NCBI GenBank assembly: GCA_036824045.1
Contig: DAITAZ010000037.1
Coordinates: 1 to 36,375 of the forward strand
Direction of reading: 5' to 3'
Length of the DNA: 36,375 nt
Origin: DAITAZ01 sp036824045
GTDB taxonomy: Bacteria > Pseudomonadota > Gammaproteobacteria > Burkholderiales > Rhodocyclaceae
The position numbers were made by a program, and so were the translations under genes. Below are positions 14,459 to 24,222 of this stretch, in pieces; positions within the stretch are counted from its first letter, which is position 1, and every line of letters starts with the position of its first letter. Under the pieces are notes generated by a model that made no database searches, was not told the origin of the DNA, and saw nothing but the letters and a program-made list of their open reading frames with translations.

Positions 14459-17152
14459 TTAGTCCCCCAGCACCTGTGACCAGAGCCGGCGCACGGCTGC
14501 CCGCTCGGCCTCCACCTGCTCGGGGGGGAGCATCAGCTTGGCGCCGGAGAGGCGTAGCGCGTGCTGGAGGCGGCGCAGTTCCCGATAGGCATCCGCCGCC
14601 GCGTCGGCTTCGGCGGTGCCGATGAGGCCCAGTTCCGCTGCGATGTGCAGCAGGGCGATGTTGCCCAGGTTGCCGGTGAGGCGCGGGTGGTCGTGGGCGT
14701 AGCCCAGCACCAGGTACTGGACGATGAATTCCACGTCGATGAGGCCGCCCGGGTCATGCTTGAGGTTGAAGCCGCTGCTCTTGTTGCCGTGGGCGTCCAT
14801 CATCTTCTGGCGCATTGCCCGTACCTCGGTGCGCAGCGCGTCCCGGTCGCGGGGTTTGCGCAGGATGGTGTCGCGCAGTTCCTCGAAAGCGGTGCCCAGG
14901 GCGGGGTCGCCGGCGCAATAGCGGGCCCGGGTCAGCGCCTGGTGTTCCCAGACCCAGGCGTGTTCGTTCTGGTACTGGCGGAAGGCCTCCAGGCTGCTCA
15001 CCAGCAGGCCGGATTCGCCGTTGGGCCGCAGCCGGGTGTCGGTCTCGAACAGGCTGCCGGCGGGCGTCTGCGTGGACAGCCAGGTGAGCATGCGCTGGGC
15101 CAGCCGGGCGTAGAACTCGGCGGCGCTCTGGTCGTCGTCGTCGTAGAGGAAGACGATGTCCAGGTCGGAGGCGTAGCCCAGTTCCTTGCCCCCCAGCTTG
15201 CCGTAACCGATGACGGCGAAGCGCGGGGTTTCCCGGTGGCGCTTGCGCAGCTTGGCCCAGCAGAGCTCGATGCTCAGGGCGAGCACCGCATCGGCAGCGG
15301 CGGAAAGGTGGTCGGACAGGGCTTCCACCGTCAGGTTGCCCGCCAGGTCCTGGGCCAGCAGCCGGAACAACTGGGCGTGGTGGGCTTCCCGCATCAGGTC
15401 CATCTGCCGTTCCTGGTCCGGCTCATGCTCCGCCAGGGCGGTCTGCAGTTCGCGCTGCCAGGCGGGCCAGTCGGGCGTCTGGTCGAGCAGGCGGGCGTCG
15501 AGCAGTTCGTCCAGCAGCACCGGGTGGCGGGTGAGGTACTGGGCCGCCCAGCTCGAGGCGCTCATCATGGCCGCCACCTTGTGCAGGGCCTGCGGGTACT
15601 GCTGCAGCAGTGCCAGGTAGGCCGCGCGCCGGCTGATGGCGTCGAGCAGGTCGAACATGCGGTTGAGGGTTTCGTCCGGTGCCGGGCATTCGGCGCAGGC
15701 CTGGATGACCCGCGGGATCAGGTCGTCGAAGCGCTCCTTGATGGCCTGGGGCATTTGCTGATAGCGGGAACCGGCGCGGGTGCCCGCCAGGCGACCGGCG
15801 GCGGCGGCCGGGTCCTGGTAGCCCAGCCGGGACAGCTCGGCGGTGGTCTGGTCGCCATCGGAGCAGGCGGCCCACAAGGTGTCCAGTTCGTGGCCATCTT
15901 CGTTGGGATTGGCGAACACGGCTTCGAAGTGGCCCGTCACCAGCCGGCGGTGGACATTGAGCGCCGCCAGGAACTGATCGTAGTCGTCGAAGCCCATGGT
16001 GTTGGCAATGCTGGCCTGGTCGGCCTCGTTGCCCGGCAGGTTGTGGGTCTGGGCATCGTCCAGGAACTGCAGGCGGTGCTCTACCCGGCGCAGGAAGTCG
16101 TAGGCTTGGGTGAGTTCCTGGGCAGCCCCCTGGGGCAGCACGCCGCGGCCGGAGAGCAGGGCCAGTACCGACAGGGTGGGCTTGATCTGCAGGCTGCGGT
16201 CCCGGCCGCCGCGGATGAGCTGGAACACCTGGGCGATGAACTCGATCTCCCGGATGCCGCCGGGGCCGAGCTTGACGTTGTCCGCCATGTCGCGCCGGGC
16301 CACCTCCCGCCGGATCTGGGCGTGCAGGTCGCGCATGGCGTTGAAGGCGCCGAAGTCCAGGTACTTGCGGAAGACGAAGGGGCGGACGATCCCCGCCAGT
16401 TCCTCCAGCCGCTGGCCTTCCATGGGGCGGGCCTTGATCCAGGCGTAGCGCTCCCACTCCCTGCCCTGGGTGATGAAGTAGTTCTCCAGCATGTCGAAGC
16501 TGCACACCAGGGGGCCGGAATCCCCGTTGGGGCGCAGCCGCATGTCCACCCGGAAAACCTGCCCGTCGGCGGTGACCTCGTGCAGCGCATTGATGAGCTG
16601 GCGGCCCAGCTTGGTGAAGAACTCGAAGTTGCCGATGCTGGCGGGGCCGGCGGTGTCACCGTCCTCCGGGTAGAGGAAGATGAGGTCGATGTCGCTGGAG
16701 ACGTTCAGTTCCCGGCCGCCGAGCTTGCCCATGCCGATGATGACGAGTTGCTGGGGCTGGCCGGCGCTGTCCAGCGGTTCGCCGTGGCGGGCCACCAGTT
16801 TGGCCCGTAGCGCCCGGCAGGCTTCGGCCACCGCCACGTCGGCCAGGGTGGTCATGGTCTCCGTCACTTCCGGCAGGTCCGCCAGGCCGCACAGATCGCG
16901 CACGATGACGTGGGCCATGACCCGGGCGCGCAGGTGGCGCAGCGCCGGCTTCAGGCGTTCGTCGGCCAGGGCTTCCGGGGCAAGCAGGGCGCGCATGTCG
17001 GCGGCGGTCAGCGGAAGGTGGACACTGGCGGCCAGGGTCTCGGCCAGCCCGGGGCGGCACTGCAACTGTCGTTGCAGATAGCGGCTGTGCTGGCTGGCAA
17101 ACTGCAGGAGGGCGTCGGCGGAGGCACCGGGGGCGGGCATCGGGGCAGTCAT
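14459..17152 (-). CDS. glnE: Bifunctional glutamine synthetase adenylyltransferase/deadenylase
   Basis: An 897-residue protein with the GlnE duplicated layout. The N-terminal nucleotidyltransferase domain (deadenylylase) has its signature near residues 139-160 (GMGKLGGRELN, then SSDIDLIFLY) and a DMRLRPNGDSGPLV motif. The second, adenylylating domain has GYGKLGGKELG and SDLDIVFLY near 648-670 and DTRLRPNGESGLLV. Both acidic D-x-D pairs are intact. The enzyme attaches or removes AMP on glutamine synthetase under control of PII, linking nitrogen status to ammonia assimilation in the cytoplasm. The start could also be the ATG 12 nt downstream. It diverges from the yhdP-type gene, an order common in betaproteobacteria. 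Confidence 0.97.
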   Translation of the reverse strand: MTAPMPAPGASADALLQFASQHSRYLQRQLQCRPGLAETLAASVHLPLTAADMRALLAPEALADERLKPALRHLRARVMAHVIVRDLCGLADLPEVTETMTTLADVAVAEACRALRAKLVARHGEPLDSAGQPQQLVIIGMGKLGGRELNVSSDIDLIFLYPEDGDTAGPASIGNFEFFTKLGRQLINALHEVTADGQVFRVDMRLRPNGDSGPLVCSFDMLENYFITQGREWERYAWIKARPMEGQRLEELAGIVRPFVFRKYLDFGAFNAMRDLHAQIRREVARRDMADNVKLGPGGIREIEFIAQVFQLIRGGRDRSLQIKPTLSVLALLSGRGVLPQGAAQELTQAYDFLRRVEHRLQFLDDAQTHNLPGNEADQASIANTMGFDDYDQFLAALNVHRRLVTGHFEAVFANPNEDGHELDTLWAACSDGDQTTAELSRLGYQDPAAAAGRLAGTRAGSRYQQMPQAIKERFDDLIPRVIQACAECPAPDETLNRMFDLLDAISRRAAYLALLQQYPQALHKVAAMMSASSWAAQYLTRHPVLLDELLDARLLDQTPDWPAWQRELQTALAEHEPDQERQMDLMREAHHAQLFRLLAQDLAGNLTVEALSDHLSAAADAVLALSIELCWAKLRKRHRETPRFAVIGYGKLGGKELGYASDLDIVFLYDDDDQSAAEFYARLAQRMLTWLSTQTPAGSLFETDTRLRPNGESGLLVSSLEAFRQYQNEHAWVWEHQALTRARYCAGDPALGTAFEELRDTILRKPRDRDALRTEVRAMRQKMMDAHGNKSSGFNLKHDPGGLIDVEFIVQYLVLGYAHDHPRLTGNLGNIALLHIAAELGLIGTAEADAAADAYRELRRLQHALRLSGAKLMLPPEQVEAERAAVRRLWSQVLGD

Positions 17153-17194
17153 AGGCGGAGAGGAGGCGAGCTCCTGTAAAATGCGGGGGACGAT

Positions 17195-17210
17195 CTGGAC
17201 GATAGTCCAG
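17195..17210. repeat. Small hairpin in the glnE/yhdP intergenic region
   Basis: CTGGAC-GATA-GTCCAG is a perfect 6-bp stem with a 4-nt loop in the 136-bp divergent region. It could be an operator or lie in the yhdP 5' leader. A TAAAAT at about 17178 is a possible -10 for the plus strand, but I see no good -35. Confidence 0.3.
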
Positions 17211-17288
17211 GCTTAAAGGCCGATGATGACGCTGGTCAACCCGGGTGGCAATCGCCGGAATGCGCGCCACGGCAGGCGATAGCTGGTG

Positions 17289-20200
17289 ATGACTTCCCCC
17301 GATAGCGAAACCCCTTCCTCTTCCTCCGGCTTCCAGGCGCCAGCCGCCGCCCGGCCGCCGCGCTGGGCCGGTGCCCGACGGGCCGGGCGCTGGGCGCTGT
17401 GGCTGCTGCTCGCCGTGTATTTCCTCTTCGGCCTCACCGTGCTGGCCTTGCGCCACTTCGTGCTGCCCGAGGTGGAGCACCACAAGCCCCGGATCGAAGC
17501 CCTGCTCTCCCGCAGCCTGGGGCTGCCGGTGACCATCGGTCACATCGACGCCGGCTGGGCCGGCCTGCGTCCGGCCCTGACCCTGGCCGGCCTGCAGGTG
17601 CTGGACCGGGAAAGGCGCCCGGCGCTGCACCTGGCCCAGGTGGAAACCGAGGTGGCCTGGCGCTCGCTCCTCGTGCTTGGCTTGCGCCTGCACCGGCTGG
17701 AACTGGTGAGCCCGGAACTGGATATCCGGCGCGAGGCCGACGGGCGCATCTACGTTGCCGGTCTGCCGGTGCGCACCGAAGGGCCGGATCAGGGCGGATT
17801 CGCCGACTGGCTGCTGGACCAGCACGAAATCGTCATCCGCGATGCCCGGGTGCGGTGGACCGACCTCCAGCGCCCCGCCCCGCCTCTGGAACTGCAGGCC
17901 CTCAACTTCCGTCTGGAAAACGCGGGCAGCCACCATCGGTTTGGCCTCACCGCCCGCCTGCCCGAAGCCCTGGCTTCGGGGCTGGATGTGCGGGGCGATT
18001 TCCGCGGGCGCAAGCTGGACCACCCGGAACAGTGGCACGGCCAGGCTTACGCCAGCGTGGAGCGGGCGGATCTGGCCGTGTGGCGGCAGTGGCTGGACTA
18101 CCCCTTCCAGGTGCAGGGCGGGCAGGGCGGGTTGCGGCTGTGGCTGGAGATTGCCGACCAGCGGGTGGCGGCGGTCACCGCCGATCTGGCCCTGCGCGAC
18201 GTGAAGGCCCGCCTGGGGCGCAATCTGCCCCTGCTGGACATGGATGCCATGAGCGGCCGTCTGACCCTGCGGCGACCGCCCGGCGCGCTGGAGCTGGCGG
18301 CTTACAAGCTGGCGCTCACCACCCGGGACGGGGTGAAGCTCGAGCCCAGCGATTTCTTCCTGCGCTGGCGGGAACCCGCCGGAGGGCAACCGGGGCGCGG
18401 CGAGCTGACCGCCAGCGTCGTCAACGTGGGTGCGCTGGCGCGCCTGTCGGACTTCCTGCCCCTGGACCCGGCCAGCCGCCGCACCGTGGCCAGCTTTCAG
18501 CCCCGGGGGCATTTGCGTGGCACCCGCCTCACCTGGAGCGGGGACAGCGAGAAGCTGGCCGCCTACAGCCTGCAGAGCCGTTTCGACGACATCGGGGTGG
18601 AGCCGGTGGGGGTCTATCCGGGCCTGAGCGGCATCTCCGGCACGGTGGAGGGCAACGAGCGCGGCGGCAAGCTCACCCTGGCCAGCCGCAACGCCAGCCT
18701 GGAACTGCCTTCCGTGTTCGCCGAGCCGCGGCTGGAACTGGCCGAGTTCGCCGCCGATGCCGCCTGGGCGGTGACCGGGGGCGATGTGGAAGTCACGCTC
18801 AAGTCCGCCCGTTTCGACAACAAGGATGCCGCCGGCACCGCCAGCGGCCGCTTCCGCACCCGCGCCGGCAGCGGCAGCCCCGGGGAGATCGACCTGGATG
18901 CGGCGCTTTCCCGGGCCGAGGCCGGGGCGGTGTGGCGCTACATGCCCCTGGTGGTGAACCCGCAGGTGCGGGACTGGCTGCGCAACAGCCTCACCGGCGG
19001 ACAGGCCCACGATACCCGGCTCAAGCTCAAGGGCGATCTGTACGACTTCCCCTTCGCCGATGGCAAGCGCGGCACCTTCCTGGTGACCGGGCGCTTCAGC
19101 GGCGCCTCCCTGGGGTTTGCTCCGGGCTGGCCGGAGTTGCAGGCGCTGGAAGGCGACCTGCGCTTCGAGGGGGTGCGCATGCTCATCCGCGGCCACAAGG
19201 GAAATGCCTTCGGGGTGGGGGTGAGCAACGTGGAGGCGGAGATCGCCAACCTGGGCGGCCACGATGCCCTGCTCGCCATCAAGGGTCAGGCGGCGGGACC
19301 CGCGGCCGACATGCTGCGCTACGTGAATGCGAGCCCGGTGGCGGGCTGGATCGGCGGCGCCACCCAGCAGATGAGCACCACCGGCAGCGCCAGCCTCAAC
19401 CTCAAGCTGGGCATTCCCCTGGCCCGGGCCCGCGACACGCAGGTGGAGGGCACGGCCCGCATTAGTGGTGCGCGCCTGGTGCCCGCGCCCGGGGCGCCGG
19501 CGCTCCACGATGCCCAGGCCCGGCTGGAGTTTACCGAGCGCAGTTTCCATGTCCGCCAGGCCAGCGCCACGGTGCTGGGGGCGCCGGCGCAGTTCAGCGG
19601 CGAACTCCGGCCCGATGGCAGCGTGGTGTTCTCCGGCCAGGGGACGGCGGATGTGGCCAGTCTGCGCCAGCACCTGGAGCTGCCCATCCTCGGCCATGCC
19701 AGTGGCTCATCCGCGTGGACGGGTACGGTCACCGCCCACCGCCAGGGGGTGGATGTGGCGGTGCATTCCAATCTGGTGGGGGTTTCCAGCAGCCTGCCCG
19801 CGCCCCTGAACAAGACCGCCGGCGAGGCGGTACCGCTGACGGTGGAAGTGGGCCCCACGGCGGAATCGGCCCGGGGGCCGGCGCCCCGGGCCGGCAGCCA
19901 TCGGGATTCCCTGCGGGTCGCCATCGGCCGCGGCTTCCACCTGCATCTGGTGCGTCTGCACGAGGGTGAGGCCAGCCAGGTGGAGCGGGGCGTGATCGGC
20001 CTGGGCGAGACGCCGGCCATGCCCGAGCGGGGGGTGTTGCTGGGGGGCAATCTATCCCGGGTGGACTGGGACGACTGGCGGCTGCGTTTGTTCGGCGAGG
20101 GCAGTCCGGGCGGCGAGGGCGGTGGCGCCGGGTTGCCCATTGCGGCGCTTAACTTCAAAGCGGGGGAGTTGGTGGCGTTCGGCCAGCGCCTGACCGATTT

Positions 20201-21224
20201 CGCCATCACCGGGCGCCACACCCAGGGCGTGTGGAATGCCCAGATCGCCAGCAAGGAACTGGCGGGGCGGGTGGTGTGGCGCGGTTCCGGCCAGGGGCGG
20301 CTGGTGGCCCGTCTGGGGCACCTGGACCTCACCGACGTGCGCCCCACCACCGAGCCCTTGCACAAGCCCGCCACCGATGCGGTGACAGAACTGCCGGGGC
20401 TGGATGTGGAAGTGCAGAACTTCAGCCTGCGCGGCCGGCAACTGGGCCGTCTGGAACTGGCGGCGGTGAATCAGGCCGACCTGTGGCGGATCGAGAAACT
20501 GGCCCTCTCCAACCCGGACGGGCGGCTGACGGCGGATGGTCAGTGGCGCACCGGCAGGGATTCGGAAACCACGCTGGACTTCCGGCTCGAAGCCGATTCC
20601 GCCGGCCGGTTGCTGGAGCGCCTGGGCTATGGCGAGGCGGTGCGCCGGGGCACCGCCACCCTGGCCGGCCACCTGAGCTGGAAGGGGCCGCCCACCAGCC
20701 TGGACGGCGCCAGCCTCAGCGGCGAGATGCGGCTCGATGCCGCCAGCGGCCAGTTTGCCAAGCTCGACCCGGGCGCCGGGCGGCTCCTGGGCGTGCTCAG
20801 CCTGCAATCGTTGCCCCGGCGCATCACCCTCGATTTTCGCGACATTTTCAGCGAGGGCTTCGCCTACGACAGCATTTCTGGCAACCTCAAACTCGACCGG
20901 GGTGTCATCCGCAGCGACAACCTGGAAATCCGCGGCCCGGCGGCGCGGGTTGCCATGAGCGGCGAAGCCAATCTGGTGCGCGAGACGCAGAACCTCAAGG
21001 TGCGGGTGCATCCGGCCATCGGCGAGACGCTCTCGGTGGGCGTGCTGATCGCCAACCCGCACATCGGCATTGCCGCGTATCTGGCCAACAAGCTCCTGCG
21101 CGAGCCCCTGGACAAGTTCTTCTCCTTCCAGTACGCCGTGTCCGGCAGTTGGGCGGACCCGAAGGTGGAAAAGATCGAGACCCCGCGCGCGCCGGCACCC
21201 CCCGCCGGCCTGCCCCAGCCCTGA
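17289..21224 (+). CDS. yhdP: YhdP-family AsmA-like envelope protein
   Basis: A protein of about 1311 residues with one N-terminal transmembrane helix (about 36-57, WALWLLLAVYFLFGLTVLAL) and a very long periplasmic part. The family start is clear: LRHFVLPEVEHHKPRIEALLSRSLGLPVTIG, then LRPALTLAGLQVLD. The DUF3971-type middle is followed by an AsmA-type end (SISGNLKLDRGVI, GEANLVRETQNLKVRVHPAIGE and a last amphipathic stretch ending KFFSFQYAVSGSWADPKVEKI). In E. coli, YhdP, TamB and YdbH are thought to form hydrophobic grooves that carry phospholipids from inner to outer membrane. The length fits (E. coli 1266). A GTG one codon upstream of the chosen ATG is an equally possible start. It leads a same-strand run with the nitrilase homologue and tldD. 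Confidence 0.92.
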   Translation: MTSPDSETPSSSSGFQAPAAARPPRWAGARRAGRWALWLLLAVYFLFGLTVLALRHFVLPEVEHHKPRIEALLSRSLGLPVTIGHIDAGWAGLRPALTLAGLQVLDRERRPALHLAQVETEVAWRSLLVLGLRLHRLELVSPELDIRREADGRIYVAGLPVRTEGPDQGGFADWLLDQHEIVIRDARVRWTDLQRPAPPLELQALNFRLENAGSHHRFGLTARLPEALASGLDVRGDFRGRKLDHPEQWHGQAYASVERADLAVWRQWLDYPFQVQGGQGGLRLWLEIADQRVAAVTADLALRDVKARLGRNLPLLDMDAMSGRLTLRRPPGALELAAYKLALTTRDGVKLEPSDFFLRWREPAGGQPGRGELTASVVNVGALARLSDFLPLDPASRRTVASFQPRGHLRGTRLTWSGDSEKLAAYSLQSRFDDIGVEPVGVYPGLSGISGTVEGNERGGKLTLASRNASLELPSVFAEPRLELAEFAADAAWAVTGGDVEVTLKSARFDNKDAAGTASGRFRTRAGSGSPGEIDLDAALSRAEAGAVWRYMPLVVNPQVRDWLRNSLTGGQAHDTRLKLKGDLYDFPFADGKRGTFLVTGRFSGASLGFAPGWPELQALEGDLRFEGVRMLIRGHKGNAFGVGVSNVEAEIANLGGHDALLAIKGQAAGPAADMLRYVNASPVAGWIGGATQQMSTTGSASLNLKLGIPLARARDTQVEGTARISGARLVPAPGAPALHDAQARLEFTERSFHVRQASATVLGAPAQFSGELRPDGSVVFSGQGTADVASLRQHLELPILGHASGSSAWTGTVTAHRQGVDVAVHSNLVGVSSSLPAPLNKTAGEAVPLTVEVGPTAESARGPAPRAGSHRDSLRVAIGRGFHLHLVRLHEGEASQVERGVIGLGETPAMPERGVLLGGNLSRVDWDDWRLRLFGEGSPGGEGGGAGLPIAALNFKAGELVAFGQRLTDFAITGRHTQGVWNAQIASKELAGRVVWRGSGQGRLVARLGHLDLTDVRPTTEPLHKPATDAVTELPGLDVEVQNFSLRGRQLGRLELAAVNQADLWRIEKLALSNPDGRLTADGQWRTGRDSETTLDFRLEADSAGRLLERLGYGEAVRRGTATLAGHLSWKGPPTSLDGASLSGEMRLDAASGQFAKLDPGAGRLLGVLSLQSLPRRITLDFRDIFSEGFAYDSISGNLKLDRGVIRSDNLEIRGPAARVAMSGEANLVRETQNLKVRVHPAIGETLSVGVLIANPHIGIAAYLANKLLREPLDKFFSFQYAVSGSWADPKVEKIETPRAPAPPAGLPQP

Positions 21225-21244
21225 CGACCGGGAGGATGTGCCCC

Positions 21245-22072
21245 ATGACCCAGCCCCTGACCCTCGCTTCCATCCAGATGGTTTCCCGCCCCCGGGTGGC
21301 GGATAACCTCAAGGATGCCGCCGCGCTGATTGCCAAGGCCGCCGACGCGGGCGCCCAACTGGTGGCGCTGCCCGAGTACTTTCCCCTCATCGCCCCGGAC
21401 GAGGCGGCCAAGGTGGCCGTGCGCGAATCCCTGGGGCGGGGGCCGATCCAGGACTTTCTGGCGGAAACCGCCCGCCGCCACCGCATCTGGCTGGTGGGGG
21501 GCACGGTGCCGCTCGAGGCCAGCCAGCCGGAAAAGGTCCGGAACACCTGCCTGGCCTTCAGCCCGGACGGGGAGCGGGTGGCGGCCTACGACAAGATCCA
21601 CCTGTTCGGCTTCGAGCGCGGGGCCGAGCGTTACAACGAGAGCGCCACCATCGAGGCGGGCAGCCGCATCGTCGCCTTCGACACGCCCTTTGCCCGGGTG
21701 GGGCTGGCGGTGTGCTACGACCTGCGATTCCCCGAGCTGTTCCGGGCCATGGGCGCGGTGGACATCCTGGTGGTGCCCGCCGCCTTCACCGAAACCACCG
21801 GCCAGGCCCACTGGGAATTGCTGCTGCGGGCCCGGGCGGTGGAGAACCAGTGCTATGTGCTGGCCTCTGCCCAGGGCGGCGAGCACGAGAGCGGGCGCCG
21901 CACCTGGGGTGACAGCATGATCATCGACCCCTGGGGCGAGGTGCTGGCCCGCCAGCCCAAGGGCGCGGGCGTGGTGCTGGCGCCTTTCGACGCGGCGCGC
22001 ATCCACGACATTCGCGCCAGCCTGCCGGCCTTGCGCCATCGCCGCGCGGATCTGCAGGCGCCCCCGACGTAA
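21245..22072 (+). CDS. Carbon-nitrogen hydrolase (nitrilase superfamily, Nit1/YbeM-like)
   Basis: A 275-residue single-domain amidase with the complete Glu-Lys-Cys triad: Glu44 in ALPEYFPL, Lys117 in YDKIHLFGF and Cys157 in AVCYDLRFPE. It lacks any extra domain, so it belongs to the Nit/omega-amidase branch, where the Nit1/YbeM group is a deaminated-glutathione amidase that repairs a side product of transamination. That substrate is inferred from family resemblance. GGAGG ends immediately before an ATG at 21236, too close to use, so the ATG 9 nt further on is the start. It follows yhdP by 20 nt and precedes tldD. Confidence 0.93.
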   Translation: MTQPLTLASIQMVSRPRVADNLKDAAALIAKAADAGAQLVALPEYFPLIAPDEAAKVAVRESLGRGPIQDFLAETARRHRIWLVGGTVPLEASQPEKVRNTCLAFSPDGERVAAYDKIHLFGFERGAERYNESATIEAGSRIVAFDTPFARVGLAVCYDLRFPELFRAMGAVDILVVPAAFTETTGQAHWELLLRARAVENQCYVLASAQGGEHESGRRTWGDSMIIDPWGEVLARQPKGAGVVLAPFDAARIHDIRASLPALRHRRADLQAPPT

Positions 22073-22160
22073 AAGTCTTTACACTTGGCGGCAACCGGCG
22101 GTGCCGGGCGCTGTCGTACTCCACACGACTGCACGACCAGAAAACGACCTTCGAGCCTAC

Positions 22161-23633
22161 ATGAACCAGACCGCTGCCCCTGTCCTGACCCCCGCCGCGC
22201 CCCTCGTGGCGGCCGAAAACCTGCTCCTCGCGCCCTACGGGCTTACCCACCGCAGCCTGGAGACCGTGTTCGGCAGCCTGATGGGCCATCAGGTGGATTA
22301 CGCCGACCTGTACTTCCAGTACCACCGCTCGGAGGGCTGGAGCCTGGAGGAGGGGATCGTCAAATCCGGCAGCTTCAACATCGAGCAAGGCGTGGGTGTG
22401 CGCGCCATTGCCGGCGAGAAGACCGCCTTTGCCTATTCCGACGAGATCAGCCTGGATGCCCTGCTGGGGGCCGCCCGGGCCACCCGCGCCATCGCCGCGG
22501 CGGGGCAGGCGCGCAGCGCCCCGCTGCTGGCGGGCGCTGCCGCCCGTCCGCCCCTGTATCGGGCCGATGATCCACTGGGGTCGCTGCCGGACGTGGAGAA
22601 GGTCCGCCTGCTGGAGCGGCTGGAAGCCTTTGCCCGGGCCGAGGACCCGAAGGTGGTTGAGGTGATGGCCAGCCTCGCCTCCGCCTGGGATGTGGTCCTG
22701 GTGGCCCGCTCCGACGGCCATCTGGCCGCCGACGTGCGGCCCCTGGTGCGCACCAGCGTCACCGTGATCATGGAAGACGGCGGCCGCCGGGAGCAGGGCT
22801 CCGCCGGTGGTGGCGGCCGCTACGACTACGGCTATTTCAGCGACGACGTGCTGCGCGACTACGCCCGCAAGGCCGTGCACCAGGCGCGGGTGAACCTGGC
22901 TGCCCAGCCGGCGCCGGCCGGCCCCATGACCGTGGTGCTGGGCAACGGCTGGCCGGGCATTCTGCTGCACGAGGCCATCGGCCACGGCCTGGAGGGGGAT
23001 TTCAACCGCAAGGGCAGTTCCGCCTTCGCCGGACGCATCGGCCAGCGGGTTGCCGCCCCCGGCATCACCGTGGTGGATGACGGCACGCTGCCCAACCGCC
23101 GGGGTTCGCTGACCGTGGACGATGAAGGCAACCCCACGCGCTGCACCACCCTGATCGAGGACGGCATCCTGGTGGGCTACATGCAGGACAGCCTCAACGC
23201 GCGCCTGATGGGGGTGCCCGTCACCGGCAACGGCCGGCGCGAATCCTTCGCCCACCTGCCTCTGCCGCGCATGACCAACACCTACATGCTCAACGGCGAC
23301 AAGGACCCCCAGGAGATCATCGCGTCGGTGAAGAAAGGCCTGTACGCCGCCAACTTCGGCGGTGGCCAGGTGGATATCACCAGCGGCAAGTTCGTGTTCT
23401 CCGCGGCGGAGGCCTACCTCATCGAAGACGGGCGGATCACCACGCCGGTCAAGGGCGCCACCCTGATCGGCAACGGACCGGACTCGCTCACCCGGGTCTC
23501 CATGATCGGCAACGACATGGCCCTCGATTCCGGTGTCGGCACCTGTGGCAAGGACGGCCAGAGCGTGCCGGTGGGGGTGGGCCAGCCCACCCTGCGGCTT
23601 GACGGCCTCACCGTCGGTGGTACCGGCGGCTGA
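22161..23633 (+). CDS. tldD: Metalloprotease TldD
   Basis: A 490-residue protein with the TldD zinc site HEAIGHGLEGD (first His near residue 270) and the family segments GVGVRAIAGEKTAFAYSDEIS, FGGGQVDITSGKFVFSAAEAYLIEDG and the C-terminal GTCGKDGQSVPVGVGQPTLR. With TldE (PmbA) it forms a heterodimeric cytoplasmic protease that degrades unfolded peptides, matures microcin B17 and acts on the CcdA antitoxin in E. coli. The tldE/pmbA partner is not in this window, as is usual. The start is ATG at MNQTAAP; the in-frame extension upstream is not family-like. It is separated from sodC by a GC hairpin. Confidence 0.96.
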   Translation: MNQTAAPVLTPAAPLVAAENLLLAPYGLTHRSLETVFGSLMGHQVDYADLYFQYHRSEGWSLEEGIVKSGSFNIEQGVGVRAIAGEKTAFAYSDEISLDALLGAARATRAIAAAGQARSAPLLAGAAARPPLYRADDPLGSLPDVEKVRLLERLEAFARAEDPKVVEVMASLASAWDVVLVARSDGHLAADVRPLVRTSVTVIMEDGGRREQGSAGGGGRYDYGYFSDDVLRDYARKAVHQARVNLAAQPAPAGPMTVVLGNGWPGILLHEAIGHGLEGDFNRKGSSAFAGRIGQRVAAPGITVVDDGTLPNRRGSLTVDDEGNPTRCTTLIEDGILVGYMQDSLNARLMGVPVTGNGRRESFAHLPLPRMTNTYMLNGDKDPQEIIASVKKGLYAANFGGGQVDITSGKFVFSAAEAYLIEDGRITTPVKGATLIGNGPDSLTRVSMIGNDMALDSGVGTCGKDGQSVPVGVGQPTLRLDGLTVGGTGG

Positions 23634-23645
23634 GATCGGCGCTTT

Positions 23646-23669
23646 CCGCGGCGGGGCCCCCTGCCGCGG
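23646..23669. terminator. GC hairpin between tldD and sodC
   Basis: CCGCGGC and GCCGCGG pair perfectly (7 bp) around a 10-nt loop that itself contains GGGGCCCC. It begins 12 nt after the tldD stop. It lacks a T run, so it may only partly terminate or may protect the upstream mRNA. Confidence 0.35.
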
Positions 23670-23697
23670 CCACGACCCATAACAGGAGGGAAAAGAC

Positions 23698-24216
23698 ATG
23701 AAAGCATTTGCCTTGCTCGGGGCCCTGCCCCTGCTGCTCGCAGCCTGCGCCACCGGCCCGGGCAAACCCGGCCCCTCGGCGGCGGTGGAACTGCAGCCTA
23801 CCCGTGGCTACTCGGCGGCGGGTACCGTCAGCTTCACCCAGGTCGGCAACAAGGTCCAGGTGGTGGCCAACGTCTCCGGCCTCACCCCCGGTCTGCACGG
23901 CTTCCATATCCACGAGAAGGGCGACTGCTCCAGCCCCGACGCCATGAGCGCCGGCGGCCATTTCAACCCGGGCAGCACCCCTCACGGGCACCCCCACCAG
24001 GGGCCGCACCACGGGGGCGACATGCCCATGCTGGACGCGGACGCCAGCGGCAAGGCCAGCCTGACCACAGAGCTCGAGGGCATCACCGTGGCCGAGGGCC
24101 CCGCCAGCATCGTCGGCCGTTCGGTGATCGTCCACGTCGCACCGGACGACTTCAAGACCCAGCCCACCGGCAACTCCGGCGCCCGCATGGCCTGCGGCGT
24201 CATTGCCCGCAAGTAA
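23698..24216 (+). CDS. sodC: Periplasmic Cu/Zn superoxide dismutase, lipoprotein
   Basis: A 172-residue protein with a lipoprotein signal (LLLAAC, Cys17). The Cu/Zn SOD fold is complete: HGFHIHEKGDC (Cu ligands and first disulfide Cys), GGHFNP (bridging His), a Zn loop with HHGGDMPML, VIVHVAPDD (last Cu His) and GNSGARMACGV (active-site Arg and second Cys). It converts superoxide to H2O2 and O2 in the periplasm. The metal loop is unusually His-rich (PHGHPHQGPHHGGD), with more His than the ligand set needs, perhaps as a metal-loading aid. AGGAGGG lies 7-8 nt before the start. Confidence 0.96.
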   Translation: MKAFALLGALPLLLAACATGPGKPGPSAAVELQPTRGYSAAGTVSFTQVGNKVQVVANVSGLTPGLHGFHIHEKGDCSSPDAMSAGGHFNPGSTPHGHPHQGPHHGGDMPMLDADASGKASLTTELEGITVAEGPASIVGRSVIVHVAPDDFKTQPTGNSGARMACGVIARK

Positions 24217-24222
24217 TCCGCC

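Noticed and set aside
16656..19697. A 1013-codon minus-strand frame opposite yhdP
   Set aside because: It is low-complexity Gly/Ala/Gln/His-rich shadow sequence, and the plus-strand yhdP product has clear family motifs.
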